The notes under the pieces are model-generated. The model had not been told where the DNA came from, ran no database searches, and was given only the letters and a program-made list of their open reading frames with translations. A stretch of DNA of 64,000 nt from Henningerozyma blattae CBS 6284 (Eukaryota; Ascomycota; Saccharomycetes; Saccharomycetales; Saccharomycetaceae): assembly GCF_000315915.1 (NCBI RefSeq), contig NC_020192.1, positions 868,001 through 932,000 of the forward strand, in the 5' to 3' direction. Both the position numbers and the translations under genes were made by a program. Shown piece by piece: positions 10,518 to 23,789 of this stretch. Every line of letters starts with the position of its first letter. The stretch's first letter is position 1.

Positions 10518-10996
10518 AGTAAACAAAAAAAGTAAAAAAAATAGTTCTGTTTTTTTCTAATTATTTATAATAATTTAAAGTAAATTTGTTTAATTGCGCT
10601 ATCTAATTTACCATGATATGCACACCTCCACTACAAACTATTTTTTTTTCTTTTTGACATTTAATAATTTTTTTTAAAAAAATATGGTACGTCTTATTTA
10701 TTAATTTATTTATCATAATTTATTTCATTTTTTTAGTTTACAATCCTTAATTCCGGAAGAATTAGCGGAACTTTTTTTTGTTATAAAGGATTTAATTGAT
10801 ATGTTTAATATTTATTAGGAAATATGATAAACATTTAAAATGATGAGACTGATAAGGGTTTAAAAGCTTAATTTCTATTGGTTAAGCTTAAGCTGTGAAA
10901 AATAATAGTGGTATATAATGCAAAAGTGACGAAATTTGTATAAAATCTATAATATTGTTTATTATTCGAAAAGGTCTTAGCGTGGCATTCAATGAA
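10518..10996. promoter_or_regulatory. UBP16 upstream / GCR1 downstream region
   Basis: About 480 AT-rich bases with long T and A tracts (10640-10690) separate the two tandem minus-strand genes. The region must hold the UBP16 promoter and the GCR1 3' end. No distinct factor site or RNA gene is recognised. Confidence 0.45.
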
Positions 10997-13240
10997 TTAG
11001 TTATCATTAAGGGTATTAACTTCCCAGGTTTTCAAGTCTTTGTATATAGATGTGTTTTGACGTGTAGAATTATTCAGATGTAAGATTAATGTTTCCAAAG
11101 TCATACCATTCAAATTCATAAAACTATCGACATCTCGAACGATTATTTTTCTGATCTCATCCCGTGTTTTATTGGAATCTGAGAACCTTCCATTCGAGAT
11201 AGAATTACTACATTCCATCTCAACATATTTCATTAGTAAACTTTTAGCTTCAAAATTAAAAACATTTTTTTTGACCAAATTTATATTAAAATTGTTATTG
11301 ATTAATTGTTCTTTAATCGAAAGCGTTCCAGAGGAGCCAATATACCAATCTCTATAAACATCCCATATAGTTGCTGCAAATGAATTTTTCAAATATGTCG
11401 TATTATCTTTTTCAGGTGGATTTATATCATTATTAGTAGTAGTGCTAATATTATTTGATGAAGGACTAAATGAATTAGGTATTGGTATCGATGGGCGTGG
11501 AGCTGTAATCGATTGGGTAGATGAGTCATTATTTGACCCAGATATGAAAGGTCTATAATCCATAGAATTATTTTGTGGTTCGTTATTTATCTTTAAAGGA
11601 GTAATTTTTTGTTTCTTATATTGAGTAATTCCATTATTATCGGACTCAGGCAACGATTGAAGTAAATGCTTTTGTTGGAGTTTTGGCATGACATGATCTG
11701 TTTCATGACTTGCTGATGTAACCAAGTTTTTAATCGTTTTTGGTGATGTGATATTAGTATTCAATTTGTAATTTCCAATATTAATATCATTAGTCAAACT
11801 TTGCAGAGCATTTGCTTTAAAAGAATGAGAACTTGAAACAGTAACACTCAAGCCGGGTGACAAAAATTGAATAGAGGGGTTATCTGTTTTATTCTTTGGG
11901 GCCGTTGGCGTTTTGTTGATAATTGGAGGTAATATGTGGACAGATTTGCTTCCTGACATATCTATTGAAGGGGGTGTTTTGGGTTTTTGTGACTCTATAC
12001 TGGAACGTGTAAGTGATGTAGCTTGTATATCTGTGCGATTTAATTTAGAGGGGTAAGTTTGAGAAGGGATTGTCAGTGAAGAACTCTCTTGTGGTTTCCT
12101 TATATTTTCACTTGTTACAGAAGTTGAGTTTAAACTATTATTTTTATTATTTTGTAAACGGTTATCTTCCTGTTCAGATTGTAAATTATTAAGTACTTTT
12201 AATTGTAGATCTATCATTGTATTGCAGCTCATTTTCATGGCAGATAAATCGTTTTGCATATCATCAACGGCACGCCCTAAAAAAATATTTCGTTCTAATG
12301 TATCTTGTATTTGTTTATCAAGAATTTTTTTATTCTCACTTAATTCATCTTTAAAATTATTACTTGAGCATACATTTTTTGTATTTGACCCTGCATGAGT
12401 GTCGTTAATACTCTTTGAGTGCAAAATATTTTCAAATTGAGGAAAGAAAGACTGTACATAATGAAGTAAATTTCCATATATATTTGGACTTCGAGATAAA
12501 TAAGTACAATCCTGAATAAATACACGTCCAAAGAATTCAAATAAATTACAAAACGAATATAATTTAAAATTAGTTCTGTGGTAATATTTCATATCACTTC
12601 TTAATTTTGGCAGCCAAGGAAATACCATATTACTCAAAACCTTATCAAAATTGTTTCCATTATTATCAAATCGTAATTTCTTATTGATTAAAAAATCATT
12701 TTGATCTGTGAGGTTTTCAGGAGTTGAATATATATGACTTTTTAATGGGTTAAAGATATTATTAATGATTGAACTGGGATCTAATAGTGGGAAACTTTCA
12801 AAATTTTGAGCAGTGATAGGAATCTTGGGATTATGCCAAACTAAAAACATAAACATGGTTAAAGCAAACACAGGACATTGTGTAATGTCTTCATCTCTTT
12901 GTAATTCTTGATAATATTCTGCTTTTACTAATCCTGTTGATTGCGTTAATTGCGTTTTTCTTACGATCAACATATTTGCATTCTTATTAGTTGTATACAT
13001 ATCTATTAATTTAATAGATGCAACATCGATTAAGTCAACATTACAGTAGTATTGAAGAAGAAATTGAACAATTGTTGAAAATCCAGAAACAAGGGCAGGT
13101 GAATTGAAATTTGAAGCTAATTTATCCTGTTGTTTTAAATAATGTCTTAGTTGATTTTCAACTGTTGATTTTAACGAAGAAGAAATACCTGGCGGAGTTT
13201 TTTCATTGGTATTATTCGTAGCGGTTTGATACAAGTCCAT
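10997..13240 (-). CDS. GCR1: Gcr1, activator of glycolytic genes
   Basis: The 747-residue protein has the conserved Gcr1 N-terminal region, including a C-P-V-F-A-L-T-M-F core and a segment with M-V-F-P-W-L-P-K-L-R and F-E-F-F-G-R-V-F-I-Q-D. A leucine-rich coiled segment follows (about residues 285-350). The C-terminal domain (I-W-D-V-Y-R-D-W-Y-I-G near 635) fits the GCR1_C DNA-binding fold, which reads CTTCC. In yeast Gcr1 works with Rap1 and Gcr2 at glycolytic and ribosomal-protein genes. Synteny with UBP16 and ATP4 (YPL072W, YPL078C) supports the call. The reading frame is unbroken from the ATG at 13240 with an extra 50 residues before the conserved part; S. cerevisiae GCR1 instead has a 5' intron. 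The TTG codon upstream is not a start. Confidence 0.9.
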   Translation of the reverse strand: MDLYQTATNNTNEKTPPGISSSLKSTVENQLRHYLKQQDKLASNFNSPALVSGFSTIVQFLLQYYCNVDLIDVASIKLIDMYTTNKNANMLIVRKTQLTQSTGLVKAEYYQELQRDEDITQCPVFALTMFMFLVWHNPKIPITAQNFESFPLLDPSSIINNIFNPLKSHIYSTPENLTDQNDFLINKKLRFDNNGNNFDKVLSNMVFPWLPKLRSDMKYYHRTNFKLYSFCNLFEFFGRVFIQDCTYLSRSPNIYGNLLHYVQSFFPQFENILHSKSINDTHAGSNTKNVCSSNNFKDELSENKKILDKQIQDTLERNIFLGRAVDDMQNDLSAMKMSCNTMIDLQLKVLNNLQSEQEDNRLQNNKNNSLNSTSVTSENIRKPQESSSLTIPSQTYPSKLNRTDIQATSLTRSSIESQKPKTPPSIDMSGSKSVHILPPIINKTPTAPKNKTDNPSIQFLSPGLSVTVSSSHSFKANALQSLTNDINIGNYKLNTNITSPKTIKNLVTSASHETDHVMPKLQQKHLLQSLPESDNNGITQYKKQKITPLKINNEPQNNSMDYRPFISGSNNDSSTQSITAPRPSIPIPNSFSPSSNNISTTTNNDINPPEKDNTTYLKNSFAATIWDVYRDWYIGSSGTLSIKEQLINNNFNINLVKKNVFNFEAKSLLMKYVEMECSNSISNGRFSDSNKTRDEIRKIIVRDVDSFMNLNGMTLETLILHLNNSTRQNTSIYKDLKTWEVNTLNDN

Positions 13241-14586
13241 CAATGTTCAGATATATATAATTTATTTTCTTTTTTCTTTTTAATTTTTTTAATGATCTAA
13301 TTATTATTTTTTTTTTTGTTTTTAATTTTACTATTATTAAACACAGTTATCTTAACTTAGTATATAAACACCACCAGTAAATAATTATATGCTAACATCG
13401 AATTGAGAGTTTGATATATCTTTGGGTCTTAGCTTTACCAATCTTTACTCAATTATAGGTGCAAAGTTCATGTACATATATGTATATATATATATATTTT
13501 AATTAGTTCTTAACCAAACGAGGTCAACCAATTTAGTTGGCCATTCACACGGATCCAAAAAAGATCTAAACATACGCCTATACAACCCCTTCCAAGTCAT
13601 GTTTAATAATTAAACGCCGACAACTCAATAGTTACAGCCTTGTTATTTTGTATTAGTGGAGCTATTGGAACATGCTTAAAAATGTGACGTGGGAGAAATC
13701 GTAACTAAGTGGGCCCTGTAACAAACCTGTCACGTAAATGGCATATTAAAACGTTACTTATCTTGGGATATAATTCATAATAACACACTCCAATCAATCA
13801 TTCCGGGTATGCTTCTAATTTTGACCTATTGATATGCGTATTGGTGTAATGTAGAAATTGGCTCGAGCTTAAAAGGGTGATTTGGAATTTGAGTCATGCT
13901 AGTAGTAAATGAAGAATTTTTATATCTTACTTACCTTCAGTTACTAGAGGAAGCTGGGTGGAAGGATGTACAACACTAACGGAGTACATTTTGGGATATA
14001 TCTAAGTCTAGAAAAAGGGGACTCAAATTAAGATCTGAAATAGAAAATACATTCTCAAACCGCCATTTTAGAAGATTTATTTTATAGATGAGACCATCAC
14101 CTGTAAAATGATGATCTATACATGATCCAGAAAACGTTCCTTTAAATTTAATTTTGACCTTTATAGCTCATATTTTTGTTTTATTTTAATAAAAACAAAG
14201 TAAGGTATGCATAATAACCTGATAGTTTATTAAAGTAAAACAATAGAAAATAAAAAATTATGGAAAATAACTATAATCCAAGCCTGTGTTATATCTTGTC
14301 TTCTTCATATCTTGTTTTGTCTGGGAATCTGCTCTCCTTTTTAAAAAATAGGTATAATCTTTATAATTTTACTATGCTTTGGAAAAAAATCAGATACAAT
14401 TTTTGTGAAATTTTCTCGTATCTCGTGATATCACGTGGACTGAAAAATTAAGCGTCAACTACTTGAAATATAATACATTAAAATATTGGTGATGATTCTA
14501 AATAAAGCAAACGCGTTTAACAATAAGAGACACTAAAGGGAATACATTTGGAATCAGTACTTTTTTTTTGAGAAGGTGCAATCGAT
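13241..14586. promoter_or_regulatory. Divergent promoter region GCR1 / TAF5
   Basis: About 1.35 kb with no supported gene. On the minus strand a TATATA element lies near 13362, about 120 bases before the GCR1 ATG. CACGTG-type motifs occur near 13727 (as CACGTA) and 14430 (CACGTGG). A TA-alternating tract is at 13477-13498. The + frame at 14260-14451 (63 codons) is compositionally biased and unsupported. On the minus strand an ATG at 13600 is followed 25 nt later by GTATGT (13570-13575), a possible but unproven upstream exon for GCR1. Confidence 0.5.
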
Positions 14587-17025
14587 ATGTCTCAAGATCC
14601 TAGCCAATCAGCGAAGCCAAATGTGGCTGATACCAAAAATGCCAAGCAAGCAAATGGTACTTCCCAATCTAGTGGGACTCCATCTAGACCTTCCACAGGT
14701 CAAAGCAAGCTTAATGGACCATTCTCAGCATCCGATTTAAATCGTATTGTATTGGAATATCTTAATAAAAAGGGTTACCATCGTACTGAGGCTATGCTAA
14801 GAGCTGAGAGTGGACGTACATTAACCCCACAAAATAAAAACAGTCCAGCAAGTCCCAAGTCTGGAACCTTACCTGAACCTTCTACTACTCCAGCTACTGC
14901 TGAGAAACATGTCAGACCTGTAAGCAATCCAGTACCAGCAAAGAGAAATTCCGATGGTGAAATCATTTCTTATGAAAACTTGCAAAATGCCACTTCTCCA
15001 GAGAGTTGTATTCGTGCTTATTCCATTTTGAAAAATTGGGTTGATTCATCATTAGAAATTTATAGAAGTGAATTAACTTACATCATGTATCCGATTTTTA
15101 TTTACATGTTTTTGACTTTGGTCGCTAAAAATCCTGTTCATGCACGTCGATTCTTTGATAAGTATTCTGTTGATTATAGAGTTTATCATGGAAGTGAAAT
15201 TAATAGATTGTTTAGTGTCAATTCGATTGATCATATTAAAGAAAACGAATTAGCCAGCTCTTTCCAGAATAATAAATATCGTGTAACTATGTCAAGAACT
15301 ACCTTAAATTTGGTTTTATATTTCTTAAATGAAAATGAAAGTGTGGGAGGTTCTTTAATAATAAGTTTAATAAATCAACATTTAGAACCAAATGTAGTTG
15401 ATACAGTTACGTCTAGAGACAAATTAGGTGATGGTATTAAACATTCGACGGAGCCTGGCTCTGGTACTACAATAGATTCAAGTATAAATTCTGCTCCTGT
15501 AAAACTAGGGCCTTTTCCAAAAGAAGAAGAATTTAAAAAAGAAGTTGAAACAGAATTGAAAATTAAAGATGAACAAGAACGTAACCAACTTCAAAAAGAA
15601 GCAGGCAATTCTGAGGAAGTAGAATATAAAAAATCTCTGGTTCAAGAATATAAAGAAATGAATAATGAAGTGAAAAAAAGTGATACCAATAGAGATGGTT
15701 CTAATAGAGATGAAGCAACTACCAACGATAAAGATGACGTGAATTTAGATGATAGAACATCACTACTAACTAAACCTAAAGAAGCTGATATGATGTCACC
15801 ATCAGCAGATTCTATCCCACTTCCTACAAAGACAGCATTAGATATTAGATTAGAAATTCAAAAAGTACGTGAATCTAGAGAAAGTATAAGATTAGATACA
15901 AACCCTAATTCCTTGCCAAGTGTATGTATGTACACTTTTCATAATACAAATCAAGATATGACTTCCCTGGAGTTTAGCGATGATTGTCGATTGGCTTCCA
16001 CTGGTTTCCAAGACAGTTATATTAAAATTTGGTCATTGGATGGTACTTCGTTAAATACTAAATTTACACAGGCAAATAAAGATAGAAATAGAATTACAAT
16101 AACAGATAGATCATTAACACATATGGATAACGAATTATCTGCTACTTTAATTGGTCATAGTGGTACAGTTTATTCTACTAGTTTCAGTCCTGATAACAGA
16201 TACTTGATTTCTGGGTCTGAAGATAAAACAGTAAGGTTATGGTCATTAGATACACATACAGCATTAGTAAGTTATAAGGGTCACAACCATCCAATTTGGG
16301 ATGTTCAATTTTCACCATTGGGACATTATTTTGCTACAGCTTCTCATGATCAAACAGCTCGTCTATGGTCGTGTGATCATATCTTCCCATTGCGTATTTT
16401 TGCTGGCCATTTAAATGATGTTGATTGTGTTTCATTCCATCCAAATGGCTATTATGTATTTACAGGTAGTAGTGATAAGACATGTCGTATGTGGGATATT
16501 AGCACAGGTGATAGTGTAAGATTATTTTTGGGTCATACTTCTGCTGTGGTAAGTACTGCAGTTTCACCAGATGGTAGATGGCTAACTACTGGTAGTGATG
16601 ATGGTACCATCAATGTATGGGATATTGGTAGTGGTAAGAGATTAAAATCATTAAGAGGTCACGGTAAGAATGCAGTTTATTCTTTAACTTATTCTAAAGA
16701 AGGTAACCTACTAGTTAGCAGCGGGGCAGATCAATCAGTAAGAGTATGGGATTTATTTAAACCAAGCGCTAATGCCAACAATAACCCTTCTTCAGGCACT
16801 ACAAACTCTAATCCAACAACAGATGATAGTGAAGTAGTAGATGTTGATTGGTTTGATACCATGAGTACTAGTGTAAATCAAGATATAAAAGAATATGGCC
16901 GTAGAAGGACAGTGATACCTACTACCGATCTGTTAGCATCATTCTATACAAAGAAGACACCTATTTTCAAAGTTAAATTCACAAGAAGCAATTTAGTATT
17001 AGCTGGAGGAGCTTATTTAGAATGA
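14587..17025 (+). CDS. TAF5: Taf5, WD40 subunit of TFIID and SAGA
   Basis: The 812-residue protein (S. cerevisiae Taf5 has about 798) has a LisH motif at about 45-80 (LNRIVLEYLNKKGYHRTEAML), the helical NTD2 domain at about 135-265 (LKNWVDSSLEIYRSEL), a charged linker, and WD40 repeats from about 450 to 725. The repeats have the characteristic L-I-G-H-S-G-T-V-Y and G-S-E-D-K-T-V-R-L-W motifs. Taf5 scaffolds both TFIID and SAGA: its beta-propeller holds Taf6-Taf9 and NTD2 supports symmetric assembly. It starts the TAF5, YBR197C-like, PGI1, MSI1 block, which mirrors YBR198C-YBR195C exactly. The ATG at 14587 gives a Ser/Gln-rich leader before LisH, as in orthologs. Confidence 0.96.
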   Translation: MSQDPSQSAKPNVADTKNAKQANGTSQSSGTPSRPSTGQSKLNGPFSASDLNRIVLEYLNKKGYHRTEAMLRAESGRTLTPQNKNSPASPKSGTLPEPSTTPATAEKHVRPVSNPVPAKRNSDGEIISYENLQNATSPESCIRAYSILKNWVDSSLEIYRSELTYIMYPIFIYMFLTLVAKNPVHARRFFDKYSVDYRVYHGSEINRLFSVNSIDHIKENELASSFQNNKYRVTMSRTTLNLVLYFLNENESVGGSLIISLINQHLEPNVVDTVTSRDKLGDGIKHSTEPGSGTTIDSSINSAPVKLGPFPKEEEFKKEVETELKIKDEQERNQLQKEAGNSEEVEYKKSLVQEYKEMNNEVKKSDTNRDGSNRDEATTNDKDDVNLDDRTSLLTKPKEADMMSPSADSIPLPTKTALDIRLEIQKVRESRESIRLDTNPNSLPSVCMYTFHNTNQDMTSLEFSDDCRLASTGFQDSYIKIWSLDGTSLNTKFTQANKDRNRITITDRSLTHMDNELSATLIGHSGTVYSTSFSPDNRYLISGSEDKTVRLWSLDTHTALVSYKGHNHPIWDVQFSPLGHYFATASHDQTARLWSCDHIFPLRIFAGHLNDVDCVSFHPNGYYVFTGSSDKTCRMWDISTGDSVRLFLGHTSAVVSTAVSPDGRWLTTGSDDGTINVWDIGSGKRLKSLRGHGKNAVYSLTYSKEGNLLVSSGADQSVRVWDLFKPSANANNNPSSGTTNSNPTTDDSEVVDVDWFDTMSTSVNQDIKEYGRRRTVIPTTDLLASFYTKKTPIFKVKFTRSNLVLAGGAYLE

Positions 17026-17411
17026 GAAATAATGAAATCAACATAAATATATTTATACATATATATATATTCATATGTATACCTGTACAACCATCATATT
17101 ATATAATATAATTGTAACTATAAATAAATGAACCTTTAACAAAAGTAATCAACAGAAGGTATATATTAAGTTTAATAATAATTTTTTTGTTTATACGATT
17201 ATTTTACATCAAAGGAGGGTAACTTAAAATGCCATCTTTCTGGTTCTTTATTTTTTTTAACTGCGGTTAAATAGCTAAGGAACTATAAATAAAACAAGAA
17301 GGGTAATAGTGATAACAATACCAAGAGATTACAAGACAGTTCACACCACGAACAAATACCTATGAACAGTATTTATTACATCTCTCATACGTTAAAAAAT
17401 TCAATATCACG
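17026..17411. promoter_or_regulatory. Intergenic region TAF5 to YBR197C-like
   Basis: About 385 bases with an AT-rich 3' end for TAF5 (TATATATAT near 17058) and the promoter of the next gene. No further gene or specific regulatory site is recognised. Confidence 0.4.
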
Positions 17412-18116
17412 ATGAATACAACACAATCGAGCCAAGATTCCGATAACTCTTTAAAGAAGCAACTCAGTATGGAAGAAGATTATGAAGAGTTTGCAGAAGA
17501 GGCACGCCAAGCTCAATTATATGGCACTATTCCACGTACTATACCCAATAATGATCCATATTCTCGAGTGCTGAAGAAAAACTCCAGCGGCAACAAATCA
17601 GGCTCAAAATCTAAAAGAAAATCCAACAAGAAAAATGAAGGCCCATCTGCCGATCAAGCTAATTATGCGAGCGAGATAGAAAATGACAATACATCATTGG
17701 ATGACAATTCAAGCCCTAGAGTATTAAGCAGTCAACATAACGTTGACAGTCAAGACAGATTATGGAGTGAAATCGATGTTTTAGACGACGTCAAACGCTT
17801 GGCGGCACAGACTAGCGCTGGTACCACCAACACTTTCCCAGGAGAACTAGAACCACAATTAATTCGTCTAAGAGAAGCGCATACTAATCTTTTAAAGACA
17901 ATGAGAGACCATCATAATGAATTGGTAGAGCGTGCAACACAAGCTGAACGTAGCAATGGTAGTGCACCTGAAAATGCATCTCCTACTATTACAGGGATAG
18001 CTACTGGAGGTACAAGTGTTGTTCATTCTGGAGCAGCAGCTGGCCCTGCTGTAACCGCCAGTGAGGACCGTTATATTGAAGAGCTCATCAGTATCATTAG
18101 AGAACTCCGAGGTTAA
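17412..18116 (+). CDS. YBR197C / YPL077C family protein of unknown function
   Basis: A 234-residue hydrophilic protein. The N-terminal part contains E-E-D-Y-E-E-F-A-E-E-A-R-Q-A-Q-L-Y-G-T-I-P, which looks like a conserved short motif. A basic Ser/Lys stretch (about 55-75) follows, then a helical segment near 120-175 (L-W-S-E-I-D-V-L-D-D-V-K-R-L-A-A and L-R-E-A-H-T-N-L-L-K-T-M-R-D-H-H), and the tail is E-D-R-Y-I-E-E-L-I-S-I-I-R-E-L-R. It lies between TAF5 and PGI1, as YBR197C does in S. cerevisiae; YPL077C is the duplicate of that gene. Which duplicate this corresponds to cannot be decided here. The function is unknown; the layout suggests a coiled-coil binding partner. Confidence 0.75.
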   Translation: MNTTQSSQDSDNSLKKQLSMEEDYEEFAEEARQAQLYGTIPRTIPNNDPYSRVLKKNSSGNKSGSKSKRKSNKKNEGPSADQANYASEIENDNTSLDDNSSPRVLSSQHNVDSQDRLWSEIDVLDDVKRLAAQTSAGTTNTFPGELEPQLIRLREAHTNLLKTMRDHHNELVERATQAERSNGSAPENASPTITGIATGGTSVVHSGAAAGPAVTASEDRYIEELISIIRELRG

Positions 18117-20588
<2,472 letters not shown>

Positions 20589-20839
20589 AAAGAGCCATCA
20601 TTAAATATTTGATATGCTACTATATATAATTTTTTCTTATACATCCCATTGCTTACGTATGATATATATGATTTTAATTTAACTTTTAACCTATATGTTT
20701 TTATGAATTTTGATTTACTCTAATTTAAATCTCGCTTATGATTATATCACGATGATTCGCTCAAAAAATAAAACTTATTTTTTTGAAAAAAAGATTAACT
20801 AAAGATAGACCAACCATACATAATAATCCATTCATTAAT

Positions 20840-22099
20840 ATGGAGATTGAAAATTCTACTTCCATTTCCAACGACTTACAACAACGATATTCTCATTGGA
20901 AAAAAAATACTAAATTACTATATGATTATTTAAATACAAATTCTAACAAATGGCCATCGTTAACGTGCCAATTCTTCCCTGATATTGATAAATCCAATGA
21001 CACACATCGTTTGTTATTGTCTACTTTTACCTCATCACAAATACCTGATGATGAAAGTATTTATATTTCTCATATCTCTACATTAAACCATTTAGATTGG
21101 TCATCGTTAAATAATTTTGATATGGATGAAATGGAATTCAAACCTGATAATCGAATCAAATTCCCATCCAAGAATTTAATAACTGATATAAGTATTACAT
21201 TTCCTGAAGGAGATTGTAATAAAGCTCGATATATGCCTCAAAATCCCGATATCATTGGTTGTGCATCATCTAACGGGTGTATATATATATTTGATCGGAC
21301 CAAGAGAGGTTCTAAATTATCCACTACTACATCAGCAAGATTTAGCAGTGGCAGTAAAGCTTATGAGGCTAAATTGGCAAAACAACGCAAATTTGTTATA
21401 GAAGATGGGACAAAAAACGATGAATTCGAATGTCTATCAATAGCATGGAATCCACAGCAAGAGGGTCAATTATTATCATGTGAAAGCAATGGTAATATTC
21501 ATCTTTGGGATTTTCAAAAAGAATTTTCTAGTAAGAATAGAGAGATCAATAATACAATTTGGGATACAAATTTTGATGATCTCGGATGTAATGAAGTAAC
21601 ATGGATGAATGGACATAATTCTATCTTTGCCACTTGTGGTGAAAATAATAAGATGGCTGTATTTGATACTAGGAAAGAGGGTATTGTTAATAGTATTGAA
21701 CAAGGGAATCACAATGGTGGTATAAATTCGTGCAAATTCAATTATGAAAATGCGATGCTATTAGCTTCGGGGGACTCTAATGGTATAATTAATCTTTGGG
21801 ATATTCGAAAGCTAAATAAACCTATAAGGAATTTATATCATGGATCATCTATTTCTACTATTGAATGGAGTCCGTTAATGAATGAAATGATCGCTTCAGG
21901 TGGACAAGAAGATGGATTAGTCAAATTATGGGATATTAGCAATGAAGAAGAACCTATATTTATCCATGGGGGACATATGTTGGGCATTAATGATTTATCT
22001 TGGGATTTGCATGATCCATGGTTATTATGTAGTGTTGGTAGTGATAATTCTATACAAATTTGGAAACCTGCCAAACATTTAGTAGAGACTAAATTGTAA
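20840..22099 (+). CDS. MSI1: Msi1, WD40 subunit of chromatin assembly factor CAF-1
   Basis: The 419-residue protein (S. cerevisiae 422) belongs to the RbAp46/48 family. The N-terminal helix that contacts histone H4 reads Q-R-Y-S-H-W-K-K-N-T-K-L-L-Y-D-Y. WD repeats follow, including G-D-S-N-G-I-I-N-L-W-D-I-R and E-D-G-L-V-K-L-W-D, and the protein ends with S-V-G-S-D-N-S-I-Q-I-W-K-P. CAF-1 (Cac1, Cac2 and Msi1) deposits H3-H4 behind replication forks. The frame is open upstream to a TTG at 20783, but the first ATG is at 20840 and gives the family's usual N-terminus. It lies next to PGI1 as YBR195C does. Confidence 0.95.
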   Translation: MEIENSTSISNDLQQRYSHWKKNTKLLYDYLNTNSNKWPSLTCQFFPDIDKSNDTHRLLLSTFTSSQIPDDESIYISHISTLNHLDWSSLNNFDMDEMEFKPDNRIKFPSKNLITDISITFPEGDCNKARYMPQNPDIIGCASSNGCIYIFDRTKRGSKLSTTTSARFSSGSKAYEAKLAKQRKFVIEDGTKNDEFECLSIAWNPQQEGQLLSCESNGNIHLWDFQKEFSSKNREINNTIWDTNFDDLGCNEVTWMNGHNSIFATCGENNKMAVFDTRKEGIVNSIEQGNHNGGINSCKFNYENAMLLASGDSNGIINLWDIRKLNKPIRNLYHGSSISTIEWSPLMNEMIASGGQEDGLVKLWDISNEEEPIFIHGGHMLGINDLSWDLHDPWLLCSVGSDNSIQIWKPAKHLVETKL

Positions 22100-23057
22100 C
22101 GATAATGGGAGTATTTTGGATATTTCTAATGAATATGAAGATGTAACATCGTAATGTTAAATCGTTAAATTTTACACAAACTTTAACCAAATTTACGCAA
22201 ATGTTGATGAGATTATTGATGCCCTAATTTTTGTCATATTAAATTCTTCATTCTTTAAATTTGCAATAAGATAGAATAGGTATGAATAAGCTGTACTTAA
22301 GGTGATTATAAATTGACAAGAAGATCACCTAACTTTTCAATAACGGGCTTGATTTTTGAATGTATATTATATAGAAACATTAAGTTTTTTAGTAATATCT
22401 TTCTTTTCAATAGACAAAATAAGCATAAGAAATCCCTATCATCAAATTGGAAGCAAAATTGTAATTGCATCTATTGGTAGATGTTCCTTGAGTATAGACA
22501 ATAATTTTTTTATACTAATTTAACAATAGTTAGTGACGGGTATCAGGAATGGCATTCTTCTCTACAATTATAAAAGATCAACGGACTATACTTTTAGATA
22601 TTGATTTAAAAATTAGAAAATTAACTACCAACAAAATATTTGTTTTTAATGGATCAAACTTATTTACACTGAGATTCAAGATATTCTTGTTTAGAATTAA
22701 AATATTTTTTTTTCTTTCTTTGGGTATTCAAATAACTCTTCAAATTTTATTCCATTAAAAATACTCGAGAATTCCCCTATGTAAATATCTAGTGAATAAT
22801 TATTTAAGTTAATAATAACTCATCAATACTTCTTCTATTATATGTACCCTTTAATTACCCTGACGGACTACTATTTTTTTTTTCAAAATTCACCTTGTCT
22901 TAAATACCCGAAATTCGGAAACATCGAAATCTATTGGAATAAAAAGGGAGAAAACGAGGTTTATATTAGAAAACAATAAAAAAGAGATACAGACAGACAA
23001 GAGTAAATCAATACAAATTAAAAAAAATTAGAAAAAAAAAAATAAAGCTAAAGCAAG
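22100..23057. promoter_or_regulatory. MSI1 3' region and ATP4 promoter region
   Basis: About 960 AT-rich bases. A 69-codon frame (22549-22758) is hydrophobic, compositionally biased and not supported. ATTGG at 22933-22937, a CCAAT box read on the other strand and about 120 bases before the ATP4 ATG, would suit the Hap2/3/4/5 complex that controls respiratory genes. The 80 bases before the ATG are purine-rich. Confidence 0.45.
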
Positions 23058-23789
23058 ATGTCCAATCTAGTAACCAAGTATGCTGTGAACCGTCAACTGT
23101 TACGTTCTAGTCTTTTCAAATCCACTAGTACTTCTTTGAAGAATATCCGTCCATTGTCTTCCACTACTCCTCGTTCCAACGAAAAGACTCCTGTGAGTCC
23201 TTCCATCAAGGCCACATCTATTATCAACAGTTTACCAGGATCTTCTATATTATCCAAGACCGGTATCTTAGTTACTGGTGCAGCTGCCAGTGTCTATGCT
23301 ATCTCCAATGAATTGTATGTTATTTCCGATGAAAGTATCCTTGTATTGACCTTCCTTGGGTTTATGGGTTTGGTAGCCAAATATATCAGTCCATTATATG
23401 GTGATTTTGCCAATGAAAGAATGAACAAGGTCAGTTCTATCTTGAACTCATCTAGAGAAAAGCATATGAACGCTGTCAAGGAAAGAATTGAAGATGTCAA
23501 AAGTCTTGATAGTGTTGTAGACACTACCAAGCTTTTATTTGATGTTTCAAGGGAAACTGTTGAATTAGAAGCTGAAGCTTTTGAACTACAACAACGTGTT
23601 GAATTAGCCACCGAGGCCAAGAGTGTTTTGGATTCTTGGGTCAGACATGAAGATAATATCAAGAAATTGCAACAAAAGCAATTGGTTGCTAGTGTTAAGG
23701 ATCGTATTGAAAGCATGTTGGGCGATTCTAAGTTCCAAGAACAAGTATTGAACGAAAGTGTTACAGAAATTGAAAATTTGTTGCGTTAA
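23058..23789 (+). CDS. ATP4: Mitochondrial F1F0 ATP synthase subunit b (Atp4)
   Basis: A 243-residue protein (S. cerevisiae 244). The first about 40 residues are Ser/Arg-rich without acidic residues, a mitochondrial presequence. A conserved hydrophobic region at about 70-120 contains S-K-T-G-I-L-V-T-G-A-A-A and S-N-E-L-Y-V-I-S-D-E-S-I-L-V-L-T-F-L-G-F, giving the two inner-membrane helices. The long charged helix to the C-terminus is the peripheral stalk that links F1 to F0 and stops the catalytic head rotating. Loss in yeast abolishes oxidative phosphorylation. Codon use is moderately biased, fitting abundant expression. It corresponds to YPL078C. Confidence 0.97.
   Translation: MSNLVTKYAVNRQLLRSSLFKSTSTSLKNIRPLSSTTPRSNEKTPVSPSIKATSIINSLPGSSILSKTGILVTGAAASVYAISNELYVISDESILVLTFLGFMGLVAKYISPLYGDFANERMNKVSSILNSSREKHMNAVKERIEDVKSLDSVVDTTKLLFDVSRETVELEAEAFELQQRVELATEAKSVLDSWVRHEDNIKKLQQKQLVASVKDRIESMLGDSKFQEQVLNESVTEIENLLR

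Noticed and set aside
14260..14451. 63-codon frame upstream of TAF5
   Set aside because: Low-complexity hydrophobic content in AT-rich intergenic DNA and no known homolog.
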